Assembly (NCBI GenBank): GCA_937890005.1 | Contig: CALBZA010000006.1 | Location: forward strand, 1 to 64,000 | DNA from: an uncultured Verrucomicrobia subdivision 3 bacterium | Lineage (GTDB): Bacteria > Verrucomicrobiota > Verrucomicrobiia > Limisphaerales > DASXHY01 | Reading direction: 5' to 3' | DNA length: 64,000 nt | Shown here: piece after piece, positions 1 through 7,586 of the stretch | How the letters are laid out: each line of letters begins with the position of its first letter | Numbering within the stretch: position 1 is the stretch's first letter | Notes under the pieces: model-generated | What the model saw: only the letters and a program-made list of their open reading frames with translations | What the model was told of the DNA's origin: nothing | Database searches by the model: none | Program-made: the position numbers and the translations under genes

Positions 1-51
1 GCGTTGCGCGAACTCATGGAGCAGGTGGGCCGGCAAATGAAAAATGAATAG
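1..51 (+). CDS. 3' end of an upstream protein (partial)
   Basis: An open frame enters from the left edge and gives ALRELMEQVGRQMKNE followed by TAG at 49-51. Only 16 residues are visible. They look like an amphipathic C-terminal helix, but the family cannot be named. The frame is assigned because it is open from base 1 and its composition is coding-like; a chance open frame of this length cannot be excluded. Confidence 0.4.
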   Translation, partial: ALRELMEQVGRQMKNE

Positions 52-88
52 ACGTAACCGCGACCCCTAACCCGACTAACTTTACTTC

Positions 89-106
89 GTTCCCTTTGTT
101 CCCTTC
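89..106. repeat. Tandem 9-mer, two units
   Basis: GTTCCCTTT (89-97) is followed directly by GTTCCCTTC (98-106), and then by TGTTAAA, which looks like a partial third unit. It lies in the 340-base stretch (52-391) that otherwise shows no convincing gene. Read on the other strand it is a purine-rich GAAGGGAACAAAGGGAAC tract. The function is unknown, and it may be simple low-complexity sequence. Confidence 0.4.
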
Positions 107-300
107 TGTTAAATCCGCCTGGCTATTTTGTTTATTCCCCGGCCGATAATCTTTGAGCTCGACGAGCTGTTGGAACTGCGAGATAGAAGGAACGTGATTT
201 TCATTCCCGCAGGTTGCGGGAAGATGAAGAAAGAGCGATCAAAACAGGAGCATGCAATCCCGACCCAGGTCGTTCTGCCGCGCAGCGGCTGATAACCGAC

Positions 301-389
301 GTTTACTACAATTGAAATCAAACACTCCGCTTCGCTCTCATGCGAAACCATAAGGTCTAGACGTCAGCACGCATCACCGACCATCAAAT
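301..389. repeat. Imperfect direct repeat, copy 1
   Basis: Bases 301-356 align with 692-746. Shared blocks are AATCAAACACTC and the uninterrupted stretch ATGCGAAACCATAAGGT. Weaker similarity continues through GTCAG..GC.TC.C..ATCAA to about 389. Copy 1 sits just before the small membrane protein gene at 392. It is not tRNA-like and shows no strong hairpin. It could be a diverged mobile-element or promoter-associated repeat, which the window alone cannot decide. Confidence 0.7.
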
Positions 390-391
390 CT

Positions 392-586
392 ATGGAAAAG
401 AAGACTTTATCCGATTCCGACGTGTTGCCCATTGCACACAGCATTATTTGGGCAGGATCACTCGTGGCCGCAGCCATCATCTGGAACGGCGCTCCCAAGC
501 ATCACTGGTTTATTTGGGTAATCTTTGGCGCGGCGGTGACGTCTAGTCTGAGCCTCCACTACTACGTTCGCCAGAGCCGGCGGTGA
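392..586 (+). CDS. Small two-helix membrane protein, function unknown
   Basis: This 64-residue protein has a short polar N-terminus (MEKKTLSDSD) and two hydrophobic segments at about residues 13-31 (IAHSIIWAGSLVAAAIIW) and 39-55 (WFIWVIFGAAVTSSLSL). It ends in a basic tail (YYVRQSRR). The hairpin layout with a positive C-terminus suggests an inner-membrane protein with both ends in the cytoplasm. No catalytic motif is visible and I do not recognise a family. There is no clear ribosome binding site before the ATG. It stands alone between two copies of a direct repeat, so it may belong to an accessory segment. Confidence 0.55.
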   Translation: MEKKTLSDSDVLPIAHSIIWAGSLVAAAIIWNGAPKHHWFIWVIFGAAVTSSLSLHYYVRQSRR

Positions 587-1320
587 AAGTGGTGTTTGCG
601 AATTTGCTTTGGCCGACGGAGGAACGGCGAACCTTTCCCATGTGCGAGAGCTCCGACGGGACAGTGATGGATCTGCATCCTCACACACGCCGTTTATTGC
701 AACCGGAATCAAACACTCAATTTGCTTCCATGCGAAACCATAAGGTTTCACCGTCAGGAAGCGTCGCACATCAAGACGAACTATGACCTGGACAGGCTGA
801 CAACGGCGTCCAGTCCACCAAGGCTTGCAAGCATCCGCGACTATGACCGTTTTGAAACTTGAAACATGACTGAGCTTTTTTTCCGCGTTCGTATGTTGTT
901 CCAGAAAATGGTTCGGCAGCGGGCAATCCCCTTCCCGCTTCAAGCAGACGCTTCCGAAGACGAAATCCTCAGCCCGGCCGTCCGCCGCAACACAATGGCC
1001 GATCAGTTCTGATACCGCCGCTTCAGCCTCAACCAAATGAAGTCTCGTATGTTGACCTCGTCCGTTTTGTCGCCAAGCAACGGGCGTGCAAGACTGAGAA
1101 TATGGATGCCAGGTTATTGTCTGCAAGATGCGGCCGCGACACGACCATGTTCAGCTTGTTCTGTCACGTTCACCAGCCTGGCAACTGAAGAAGAAGCTGT
1201 ATCTTTTGGTCACTGAAGTCGGCAAACAAAACGCGGCGTGCAACAATCGCAGCTCGGGGCAGTTGGATGCTTGCGTGGATTCACACCGCAGTAGTTTGTG
1301 ACGTCTGGAACTTTCGAAGT
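587..1320. other. 734-base stretch without a convincing gene
   Basis: The only sizeable frames are a 67-codon plus-strand frame (583-786) and a 222-codon minus-strand frame (458-1126). The latter also runs antisense through the small membrane protein gene and has an arginine-, cysteine- and proline-rich, domain-free translation. The stretch holds the second copy of the direct repeat (692-777) and ends at the tRNA-Leu 3' end. It may be decayed accessory DNA. Confidence 0.5.
692..777. repeat. Imperfect direct repeat, copy 2
   Basis: This is the second copy of the element at 301-389, in the same orientation and about 390 bp downstream. It shares GTTTA at its start, AATCAAACACTC in the middle and ATGCGAAACCATAAGGT at the end of the conserved core. 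The two cores differ by one base in length (56 versus 55), which shows they are diverged rather than recent duplicates. No gene clearly follows this copy. Confidence 0.7.
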
Positions 1321-1405
1321 TGGTGCCCGCGACAGGACTTGAACCTGTACGATGTTACTCACTAGAACCTGAATCTAGCGCGTCTGCCAATTCCGCCACG
1401 CGGGC
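1321..1405 (-). tRNA. tRNA-Leu (anticodon CAG)
   Basis: Read on the minus strand, the 5' acceptor strand GCCCGCG (1405-1399) pairs with CGCGGGC (1331-1325). These are followed by discriminator A and a genome-encoded CCA (1323-1321). The D-arm region is GUGGCGGAAUUGGCAGACGC. The anticodon stem CUAGA/UCUAG encloses the loop UUCAGGU, giving anticodon CAG. A class II variable arm and a T-arm with GGUUCAAGUCC follow. All structural parts are intact, so it should be functional. Confidence 0.96.
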
Positions 1406-1576
1406 ACATCAGGCAAGCGACCCTGTTTAATTACGCATCGTTGCAACCCGGAGCAAGCGAAATTCAGAAAAGTTCGCGCCCGGCAATGCATCATCACTCT
1501 CGAAATCTCCCACTTGCCGGAAATTGTGATCGATTCAAAATCGATTGCTTCTATCATTTCCGGCCGAGGGCTGCCG

Positions 1577-3157
1577 ATGTCACCCGAAACACACCTTCTG
1601 GCCAGCTGGCTGATCGCTGCGAGGAAAACGACCAACTTGCGTGACACCCGACTCGTCGCGCTCGCAGGCATTCTCCCCGATGCGGACGGTCTCGGTTTGA
1701 TCGTCGATGGGATCAACGCGGCAGTCGGATCCTCTTCCACGTATTACCAGAATTTCCATCATTATCTTCTGCACGGAATTTTTGGAGCCACTCTGGTCAG
1801 CGGCATACTTGCAGCCTTTTCGGCAAACAAACTCCGGGTCGCAATTCTGGCGTTCACGGTATTTCACCTGCACCTGCTTTGTGATTTGGTGGGATCAAGA
1901 GGCCCCACCGTGGATGATCTCTGGCCCATTTACTATTTCGGCCCATTCAGCAGGGAATGGGGCCTGATGTCCTGGTCCGGCCAATGGCGGCTCGACGGAT
2001 GGCAGAACCGCTACATTTCCGTCGCGCTGCTCGGATGGGCTCTGTGGATTTCTCCAAAGCTCGGCCACTCGTTTGTGGGCGTGTTCAATCGAAAGATCGA
2101 CGGTGTATTCGTCGGTGTGCTTCAGAAATGGCAAACCCTTCTCACACTTTCACAATCCTGGAAACGACTCGCGACACCTCCCTGGAGAACTGCTGTTCCG
2201 ATGCTCAGCCTTGTTCTGTTTGTCGGCATCAAGTTCATTCTCTGGCAACCGGGACTCGATATTCGGGACGGAAGTCATGATCGGAAACAAAATGGAATCT
2301 GGTTGTCGCACGGCTGGCTGGGTCACGACTCGTGGTTTGCAAACGGGACAACTCATCCGTCACGGTTTCGCGACCCAGATCGAATCAGGGAATTGCGCGA
2401 TTTGCTTCGGCAAAACCACATCAAAGACGTTTTCCCGCACCTTTGCCCCGCCGATGAAAATGGAATAATCCCGCCGGTTGACGCTGCACAAACCGAACGG
2501 TTTCTCGACGAATTTGAAAAGTTCAGAGTGATGCCCTGGGCAGGAGGTCCGAACGGATCTCACGTGCGCCTCGGAGATCCGAATTGGACCGCTGCATTCC
2601 GAGCGGGCATCTCGAATCTGTTTGTGGCTCATCCTCGATTCGCCGGAGTTCACGTCAATGTGGAACCCTTGCCCAGCGGGGACACGCGCTTCCTGACATT
2701 TTTGACTGAGCTTCGGTCGGCGCTTCCACCAAAGAAGCTGCTGTCTGTGGCTGCTTACCCGCCGCCGACACGATGGCATCCTTTTCCTGATGTTCACTGG
2801 GACGAGAACTTCTTCCGAGAAGTCGCCTGGCGGGTCGATCAACTGGCAGTGATGATGTATGACACAGGGGTGAAGAATCCGAAGTTCTACACAAAACTTA
2901 TGAACGACTGGACTGTGGAGGTGCTGGATTGGAGTGGAGGCAAGCCGGTCCTGTTGGGAATTCCCACGTATTGGGACGCTGATTCGGGCTATCACGATCC
3001 AAAAGCGGAAAACATGGAAAGTGCGCTTGGAGGCATTCACCGGGCCCTTTCAGAACGGCCATTCCACCGAAGCTATCAAGGCGTTGCCATCTATTGTGAA
3101 TGGGAAACGGATGCGGCGGAGTGGGAATTCTGGCGGCGGCATTTTTTGAAACCGTGA
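1577..3157 (+). CDS. YdjM-type membrane metal-hydrolase domain fused to a GH18-like TIM-barrel domain
   Basis: The 526-residue protein has two parts. Residues about 1-190 resemble the DUF457/YdjM membrane-bound metal-dependent hydrolases: they start MSPETHLLASWLIA, carry an Asp pair in ILPDAD, histidines in NFHHYLLH and FHLHLLCD, and several hydrophobic helices. A further membrane helix lies near residue 215. The part from about residue 240 to the end is soluble and resembles a glycoside hydrolase 18-like barrel, with VHVNVEPLP, LLSVAAYPPP, LAVMMYDTG and GIPTYWDAD at strand ends. Both parts are in one uninterrupted frame. The ATG at 1577 is preferred over the upstream start at 1514 because it opens the conserved MSPETH segment and has GAGG upstream. 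The domain names are family-level resemblances; the substrate is unknown. Confidence 0.8.
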   Translation: MSPETHLLASWLIAARKTTNLRDTRLVALAGILPDADGLGLIVDGINAAVGSSSTYYQNFHHYLLHGIFGATLVSGILAAFSANKLRVAILAFTVFHLHLLCDLVGSRGPTVDDLWPIYYFGPFSREWGLMSWSGQWRLDGWQNRYISVALLGWALWISPKLGHSFVGVFNRKIDGVFVGVLQKWQTLLTLSQSWKRLATPPWRTAVPMLSLVLFVGIKFILWQPGLDIRDGSHDRKQNGIWLSHGWLGHDSWFANGTTHPSRFRDPDRIRELRDLLRQNHIKDVFPHLCPADENGIIPPVDAAQTERFLDEFEKFRVMPWAGGPNGSHVRLGDPNWTAAFRAGISNLFVAHPRFAGVHVNVEPLPSGDTRFLTFLTELRSALPPKKLLSVAAYPPPTRWHPFPDVHWDENFFREVAWRVDQLAVMMYDTGVKNPKFYTKLMNDWTVEVLDWSGGKPVLLGIPTYWDADSGYHDPKAENMESALGGIHRALSERPFHRSYQGVAIYCEWETDAAEWEFWRRHFLKP

Positions 3158-3185
3158 ATTATCGTGATTCTCCCCGAAAACCCTA

Positions 3186-3213
3186 TTGACTTCAGGCACC
3201 CCTTTGGTACTTT
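3186..3213 (+). promoter_or_regulatory. Likely sigma-70 type promoter of rplM-rpsI
   Basis: TTGACT (3186-3191) is separated by 16 bases from TACTTT (3208-3213). Transcription would start near 3220, leaving a leader of about 20 bases before the rplM ATG at 3241. It is placed just after the end of the preceding gene, as expected for a ribosomal protein operon. Confidence 0.55.
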
Positions 3214-3240
3214 CTGCGCTCCTTTTTGATTGGGAATTTG

Positions 3241-3675
3241 ATGAAAACGCATTTGCCGAAAGTGAATTTGGATCAGCGCAAGTGGCATGTCATTGATGCC
3301 GACGGCGTGGTGTTGGGCCGTCTGGCGGCCAAGGTCGCCGATGTCCTGCGCGGTAAAAACAAAGCCGTCTTTACGCCGCACCTTGATGCCGGCGATTTCG
3401 TCGTCGTTGTGAACGCTGAAAAAGTCCGCGTCACCGGCAAGAAAGAAACCGACAAGGAATACATGACCTATTCCGGTTGGAAGGGTGGCGAAAAATACGC
3501 CACTGTCGCCGAACTGCGCGCCCGTCATCCCGAGATGCTGATTCATCGTGCCGTCCGCGGAATGATTCCCAAGAACCGTCTCGGCCGCCAGCTTCTGACC
3601 AAGCTGAAAGTCTTCAAGGGCCCGCAGCACAATCACTCGGCCCAGCAACCCGCTCCGCTCAAGATCGGCAAATAA
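3241..3675 (+). CDS. rplM: 50S ribosomal protein L13
   Basis: The 144-residue protein has the usual L13 length. It begins MKTHLPKVNLDQRKWHVIDA and has the L13 hallmarks GRLAAKVADVLRGK, VVNAEKVRVTGKK, the RHPEMLIHRAVRGMIPKN block, and HNHSAQQP near the end. It binds 23S rRNA early in large-subunit assembly. The ATG at 3241 is chosen rather than the in-frame TTG at 3226 because family members start at this point. It is followed after 12 bases by rpsI, the conserved bacterial rplM-rpsI pair. Confidence 0.97.
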   Translation: MKTHLPKVNLDQRKWHVIDADGVVLGRLAAKVADVLRGKNKAVFTPHLDAGDFVVVVNAEKVRVTGKKETDKEYMTYSGWKGGEKYATVAELRARHPEMLIHRAVRGMIPKNRLGRQLLTKLKVFKGPQHNHSAQQPAPLKIGK

Positions 3676-3687
3676 GCATTTCCCGTT

Positions 3688-4089
3688 ATGGCAAGCACCA
3701 AGACCAACGAATTCCTCGGCACCGGCCGTCGCAAGACCTCCGTTGCCCGCGTCCGCCTCGCTGCCGGTTCCGGCAAGATCACGATCAACGGCCGCGCGTT
3801 CGAAACCTATTTCCCTGTCGATACCCAGCGCGGCACCGTCACCCAGCCGCTGACTGTCACCGGCACGGCTGACAAGTTTGACATCAAGGTCAACGTCACC
3901 GGCGGCGGCCCGAGCGGCCAGGCCGGTGCTGTGCGTCACGGCATCGCCCGCGCGCTTCTGCTCGCAGACGCCAGCTTCCGTGCTCCGTTGAAGGCGGAAG
4001 GCCTGCTGACCCGCGATCCGCGCATGAAAGAGCGCAAGAAGTACGGCCAGCCAGGCGCTCGCAAACGCTTCCAATTCAGCAAGCGTTAA
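3688..4089 (+). CDS. rpsI: 30S ribosomal protein S9
   Basis: The 133-residue protein carries the S9 signatures GTGRRKTSVARVRL near the N-terminus, ITINGR, VTGGGPSGQAGAVRHGIARAL in the centre, and the basic tail GARKRFQFSKR that reaches the P-site tRNA in the small subunit. It is co-transcribed with rplM and closed by a strong rho-independent terminator. A short Lys/Thr-rich N-terminal extension (MASTKTNEF) is normal for the family. Confidence 0.97.
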   Translation: MASTKTNEFLGTGRRKTSVARVRLAAGSGKITINGRAFETYFPVDTQRGTVTQPLTVTGTADKFDIKVNVTGGGPSGQAGAVRHGIARALLLADASFRAPLKAEGLLTRDPRMKERKKYGQPGARKRFQFSKR

Positions 4090-4105
4090 TCGAATCCGAA
4101 TCTCC

Positions 4106-4138
4106 AAAACCCCGCTGGCCATGTCAGCGGGGTTTTTT
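4106..4138 (+). terminator. Rho-independent terminator after rpsI
   Basis: AAAACCCCGCTG (4106-4117) pairs perfectly with CAGCGGGGTTTT (4125-4136) around a 7-base loop, and a T run continues to 4138. It separates the ribosomal protein pair from argC. Confidence 0.9.
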
Positions 4139-4193
4139 GTTTTCAAAATTTTCTCTGCGACTCGGTGTCTGTGCGGTAAATAGATGGAACCAA

Positions 4194-5255
4194 ATGAATT
4201 CTAAGAAAGTTGCCATTGTCGGTGCCTCCGGTTACTCGGGAGAGGAACTGGTAAAATTGCTCCTGAATCATCCCCAGGCCGAACTCACCGCGGTCACATC
4301 ACGCCAGTACGCAGGGCAGACACTCGCGCAGATTTTTCCCCGCTTCGCCAATCATCCCAAAGCCAAAGCGCTCCGCTTCAGCGAACCGAACGCGGAACTG
4401 CTTTCCAAGCAGGCCGACATCGTCTTTCTTGCACTGCCCCACGGCGTCGCAGCCGAATACGCGATACCGCTGATCAATGCAGGCTGCATTGTGATCGATC
4501 TGAGCGCGGATTTCCGACTTCGCAGCGCTGACGTTTACAAGGAGTTTTATGCGCACGATCATCCCGCGCCAGACATGCTTGCCAGGGCGGTCTATGGTCT
4601 GCCCGAACATTATCGCGAGCAGATTCGAAAAGCGTCATTGATCGCTTCGCCCGGGTGTTATCCCACCAGCGTGCTCCTGCCGCTCATTCCCATTCTCCGC
4701 GAAGGATTGATCAAGCACACCGGCATCATCGCCGATTCGCTGAGCGGGGTGAGTGGTGCCGGACGCAAGGCGGAACTCGATTATCTCTTCTGCGAATGCA
4801 ACGAGAGCGTGCGTCCGTATGGAATCCCGAAGCATCGGCACCTTTCCGAAATCGAACAGGAACTTTCGATCGCTGCAAAATCGCAGGTGACGATCCAGTT
4901 CACGCCGCATCTCATTCCGGTAAATCGCGGCATTCTCACGACCATTTACGCCGCGCCTTCGGAACACTTCTCCGATGCCGCCGGCGCCGCCAAACTCGCG
5001 GAACAGATTTCAGCCTGCTACGCAAAGGCCTATTCCACGGAACCGTTCGTTCGACTGCTCGAAGGCAAGGCGCTGCCCGACACGAAAAACGTCGTGGGCA
5101 CGAATGTCTGTGAGATCGCATTTCGAATCGATCCGCGCACTGGCCGCCTGATCATCGTGAGCGCCGAAGACAATCTGGTGAAGGGCGCCAGCGGTCAGGC
5201 TGTTCAGAGTATGAACATTGTCTGCGGCTATCCGGAAACCGCCGGGTTGATCTGA
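4194..5255 (+). CDS. argC: N-acetyl-gamma-glutamyl-phosphate reductase
   Basis: This is the third enzyme of arginine synthesis, reducing N-acetylglutamyl phosphate to the semialdehyde with NADPH. The 353-residue protein has the Rossmann motif GASGYSG (residues 10-16), the segment LSADFRL, and the catalytic cysteine in ASPGCYPTS (Cys155). SGVSGAGR and the C-terminal GASGQAVQ block are also typical. The start ATG at 4194 gives MNSKKVAIVGASG, matching the family N-terminus; an upstream TTG frame starts inside the rpsI terminator and is rejected. It heads a cluster with a methyltransferase and argJ. Confidence 0.95.
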   Translation: MNSKKVAIVGASGYSGEELVKLLLNHPQAELTAVTSRQYAGQTLAQIFPRFANHPKAKALRFSEPNAELLSKQADIVFLALPHGVAAEYAIPLINAGCIVIDLSADFRLRSADVYKEFYAHDHPAPDMLARAVYGLPEHYREQIRKASLIASPGCYPTSVLLPLIPILREGLIKHTGIIADSLSGVSGAGRKAELDYLFCECNESVRPYGIPKHRHLSEIEQELSIAAKSQVTIQFTPHLIPVNRGILTTIYAAPSEHFSDAAGAAKLAEQISACYAKAYSTEPFVRLLEGKALPDTKNVVGTNVCEIAFRIDPRTGRLIIVSAEDNLVKGASGQAVQSMNIVCGYPETAGLI

Positions 5256-5283
5256 GCCATTTTTCAACTCAGACGCTCACCGG

Positions 5284-6099
5284 ATGAATACTCAGACGTC
5301 CTCGGACAAAAGCTTTGTCTGGAACCCAGGCGACTACGCGGCAAATTCGGAGTCCCAGCTTTCGTGGGCCCGCGAACAGATTGCGAAGCTGGATCTGCGC
5401 GGCAACGAAACGATTCTGGATGTCGGCTGTGGCGATGGAAAGATCACCGCCGAACTCGCCCGGACAGTCCCGCAAGGTTCGGTTGTCGGCGTTGATATCT
5501 CGGCGGAAATGATTGGGTTTGCCCGCAGCGCGTTCCCTCCCACCCGAATCGCGAATCTGAGATTTGAAATCATGGACGCCCGACAGCTCCATTTCAGCGA
5601 GCGTTTCGACATCCTCTTTTCCAGCACGGCACTTCATTGGGTGGACGATCACAGCGCATTTCTGAAGGGAGCTTCCGCAAGCCTGAAATCCGGCGGGCGG
5701 CTCGTTGTTTCCTGCGGCGGCAAAGGCAATGCACAGAACGTCTTCATCGCGTTGCGCGCCGAAATGCTGAGCCGGCGCTGGCGGGAATATTTTCGAAAGC
5801 TTGCTCCGCCCTATTTTTTCTACAGCCCGGACGATTACGCGAAGTGGCTGCCGCAACACGGTTTTGAATCGCGCCATCTTGAGCTTGCCGACAAGGACAT
5901 GGTCCTGGAGTCGCCGGAAAAGTTCACCGCCTGGCTTCGCACCACGTGGCATCCCTACACCCATCGCGTTCCCGAATCCCTTCGCGACGAATTCATCCAC
6001 GCTGTCGTCGAGCGATATCTGCGGACCTTTCCTGTGGATGCGCAGGGCCATGTTCACGTCGGAATGGTCCGGCTGGAGATCGACGCAGTAAAAGTTTGA
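5284..6099 (+). CDS. SAM-dependent methyltransferase, Tam/BioC-like
   Basis: The 271-residue class I methyltransferase has motif I ILDVGCGDGKITAELA (about residues 44-59), followed by VVGVDISAEMI. The first 25 residues (VWNPGDYAANSESQLSWA) resemble trans-aconitate 2-methyltransferase and its relatives, where this stretch closes over the small acid substrate. STALHWVDD is the motif near the cofactor. It lies between argC and argJ, 28 bases after argC and 37 before argJ, so it is probably co-transcribed, but no link to arginine synthesis follows from its fold. The substrate is likely a small carboxylate; this is inference. Confidence 0.85.
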   Translation: MNTQTSSDKSFVWNPGDYAANSESQLSWAREQIAKLDLRGNETILDVGCGDGKITAELARTVPQGSVVGVDISAEMIGFARSAFPPTRIANLRFEIMDARQLHFSERFDILFSSTALHWVDDHSAFLKGASASLKSGGRLVVSCGGKGNAQNVFIALRAEMLSRRWREYFRKLAPPYFFYSPDDYAKWLPQHGFESRHLELADKDMVLESPEKFTAWLRTTWHPYTHRVPESLRDEFIHAVVERYLRTFPVDAQGHVHVGMVRLEIDAVKV

Positions 6100-6136
6100 A
6101 AACAAAACCCGCCGCGCGCACTCTCGCGCGATTGAA

Positions 6137-7480
6137 ATGAAAAAGTCGTTCAAAGCCGTTGAAGGTTCGATCGTTGCTCCCAAAGGATTCAAGGCCGCCG
6201 GTGTCTTTTGCGACATCAAGCGCCTCGGAACCGGCAAGGGTTCGCAGAAGGGAAAGAAGCGTGATCTGGCGCTGATCGTTTCCGAAACGCCTGCCGCCGT
6301 GGCCGGCATGTTCACAACGAACCAGGTTTGTGCCGCGCCGGTAAAAGTCTGCGTCGAACGCGTGAAAACCGGCATCGCCCAGGCCATCGTTGTCAATTCA
6401 GGCAACGCCAACGCCTGCACCGGAAAGCAGGGCATGGCGGATGCACGTGAAATGGTGACGTTCACCGAACGCGCATTGAACATCCCAAAAGGTTCCGCGC
6501 TCGTCGGATCCACGGGGCGCATTGGCGTCACGATGCCGATGGACAACGTCCGCGCTGGCATCATCGAGGCAGGAGTGGAACTCGGAAATTCGATCGAACA
6601 CGCAGCCAACGCGGCCGAGGCCATCATGACGAGCGACACCCGGCCGAAGCAGATTGCGGTGGAACTCAAGCTCAGCGGCAAGACGGTCCGCATCGGCGGC
6701 ATCTGCAAAGGCGCTGGAATGATTCAACCCGGCATGAGCGCCACTGGCAAACGTCCCGCCGCCCTCCCCCATGGCGGCTTGCACGCGACGATGCTTTGCT
6801 TCATCACCACCGACGCGTCGATCCCGGCCAAACTTCTTCAAACCGCACTGCAGGAAGCCGTCGCGAACAGCTTCAACCGGATCACCGTCGATGGCGACAT
6901 GAGCACCAACGACACCGTGCTCGTGCTGGCCAACGGCCTTGCCGGCAATCCGCAATCCGCAATCCGCAACCCGCGATCGAAGGATTTTCAGCTTTTCCAA
7001 TCCGCCCTCACGCATGTCTGCCTGGAGCTGGCGAAGATGATAGTGCGCGATGGCGAAGGCGTTCATCGCGTCGTCACCGTGCGCGTGAATGGAGCCAGAA
7101 CGATTCGGGATGCTGACATCGCCGCGCGCGCCGTCGCGAACAGTGCTCTTGTCAAAACCAGCTGGCACGGCGGCGATCCAAACTGGGGCCGGATCATCGA
7201 CGCCATCGGCTACAGTGCCGCCATCGTGGTTGAAGAGAAGGTGGACATTGGCTACAGCGCACCCGGCAGCCGAAAAATTCTCTGGAGCCTCAAGCGCGGG
7301 CAGCCGACGAAGGCAACCTTCAAGGAACTGTGCGCGATGACAGCGCCGAAGGAATTCGAACTGCACATCAACCTGAATCTCGGCAAAGCCGGCGCCGTGA
7401 TGTACGCCGCCGATCTGACCGAAGCCTATGTTGATTTCAACAAGGGCGATGTGACCGATCCCTCAACGCTCGGCGGCTGA
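6137..7480 (+). CDS. argJ: Bifunctional ornithine acetyltransferase / glutamate N-acetyltransferase
   Basis: This enzyme recycles the acetyl group from N-acetylornithine to glutamate in the cyclic arginine pathway. The 447-residue precursor should cleave itself between Ala217 and Thr218 in ATMLCFITTDA, with Thr becoming the nucleophile. VVNSGNANACTG, STGRIGVTMP, VDGDMSTNDT and HGGDPNWGRI are all present. Two oddities stand out. A 16-residue insert (about 201-216, SATGKRPAALPHGGLH) sits directly before the cleavage site, where most homologues run straight from PxM into ATML. A second insert, NPQSAIRNPRSK (271-282), is encoded by a heptanucleotide repeat. Later residues are intact, so the gene is probably functional. 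Confidence 0.95.
   Translation: MKKSFKAVEGSIVAPKGFKAAGVFCDIKRLGTGKGSQKGKKRDLALIVSETPAAVAGMFTTNQVCAAPVKVCVERVKTGIAQAIVVNSGNANACTGKQGMADAREMVTFTERALNIPKGSALVGSTGRIGVTMPMDNVRAGIIEAGVELGNSIEHAANAAEAIMTSDTRPKQIAVELKLSGKTVRIGGICKGAGMIQPGMSATGKRPAALPHGGLHATMLCFITTDASIPAKLLQTALQEAVANSFNRITVDGDMSTNDTVLVLANGLAGNPQSAIRNPRSKDFQLFQSALTHVCLELAKMIVRDGEGVHRVVTVRVNGARTIRDADIAARAVANSALVKTSWHGGDPNWGRIIDAIGYSAAIVVEEKVDIGYSAPGSRKILWSLKRGQPTKATFKELCAMTAPKEFELHINLNLGKAGAVMYAADLTEAYVDFNKGDVTDPSTLGG
6947..6974 (+). repeat. Heptanucleotide tandem repeat inside argJ
   Basis: Three exact copies of AATCCGC (6947-6953, 6954-6960, 6961-6967) and one variant AACCCGC (6968-6974) lie within the argJ reading frame. They encode part of NPQSAIRNPRSK. 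A 7-base unit shifts frame with every copy gained or lost, so the present copy number is constrained by argJ function. Confidence 0.85.
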
Positions 7481-7500
7481 CGGCGATCCCATTTCATAAA

Positions 7501-7536
7501 GAAAAATCCAGCTGGTTCGCACCAGCTGGATTTTTC
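7501..7536. terminator. Bidirectional terminator between argJ and lpdA
   Basis: A perfect 16-bp stem, GAAAAATCCAGCTGGT (7501-7516) with ACCAGCTGGATTTTTC (7521-7536), encloses the loop TCGC. The A-rich left side and T-rich right side give a U tract in both directions, so it can end both the plus-strand argJ transcript and the convergent minus-strand PDH operon. Confidence 0.9.
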
Positions 7537-7586
7537 GTTTGTCGAATTCGACTTAAAACAAAGTCGCTGCTTGTTCAGGCATCAGC

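Noticed and set aside
109..351. 80-codon minus-strand frame
   Set aside because: The Ser-rich, low-complexity translation runs through a repeat copy and shows no family resemblance.
301..777. Direct repeats read as a CRISPR array
   Set aside because: Only two diverged copies, about 390 bases apart, with no regular spacers and no cas genes.
458..1126. 222-codon minus-strand frame at the left end
   Set aside because: It overlaps the small membrane protein antisense, crosses a repeat copy, and its translation is Arg/Cys/Pro-rich without a motif.
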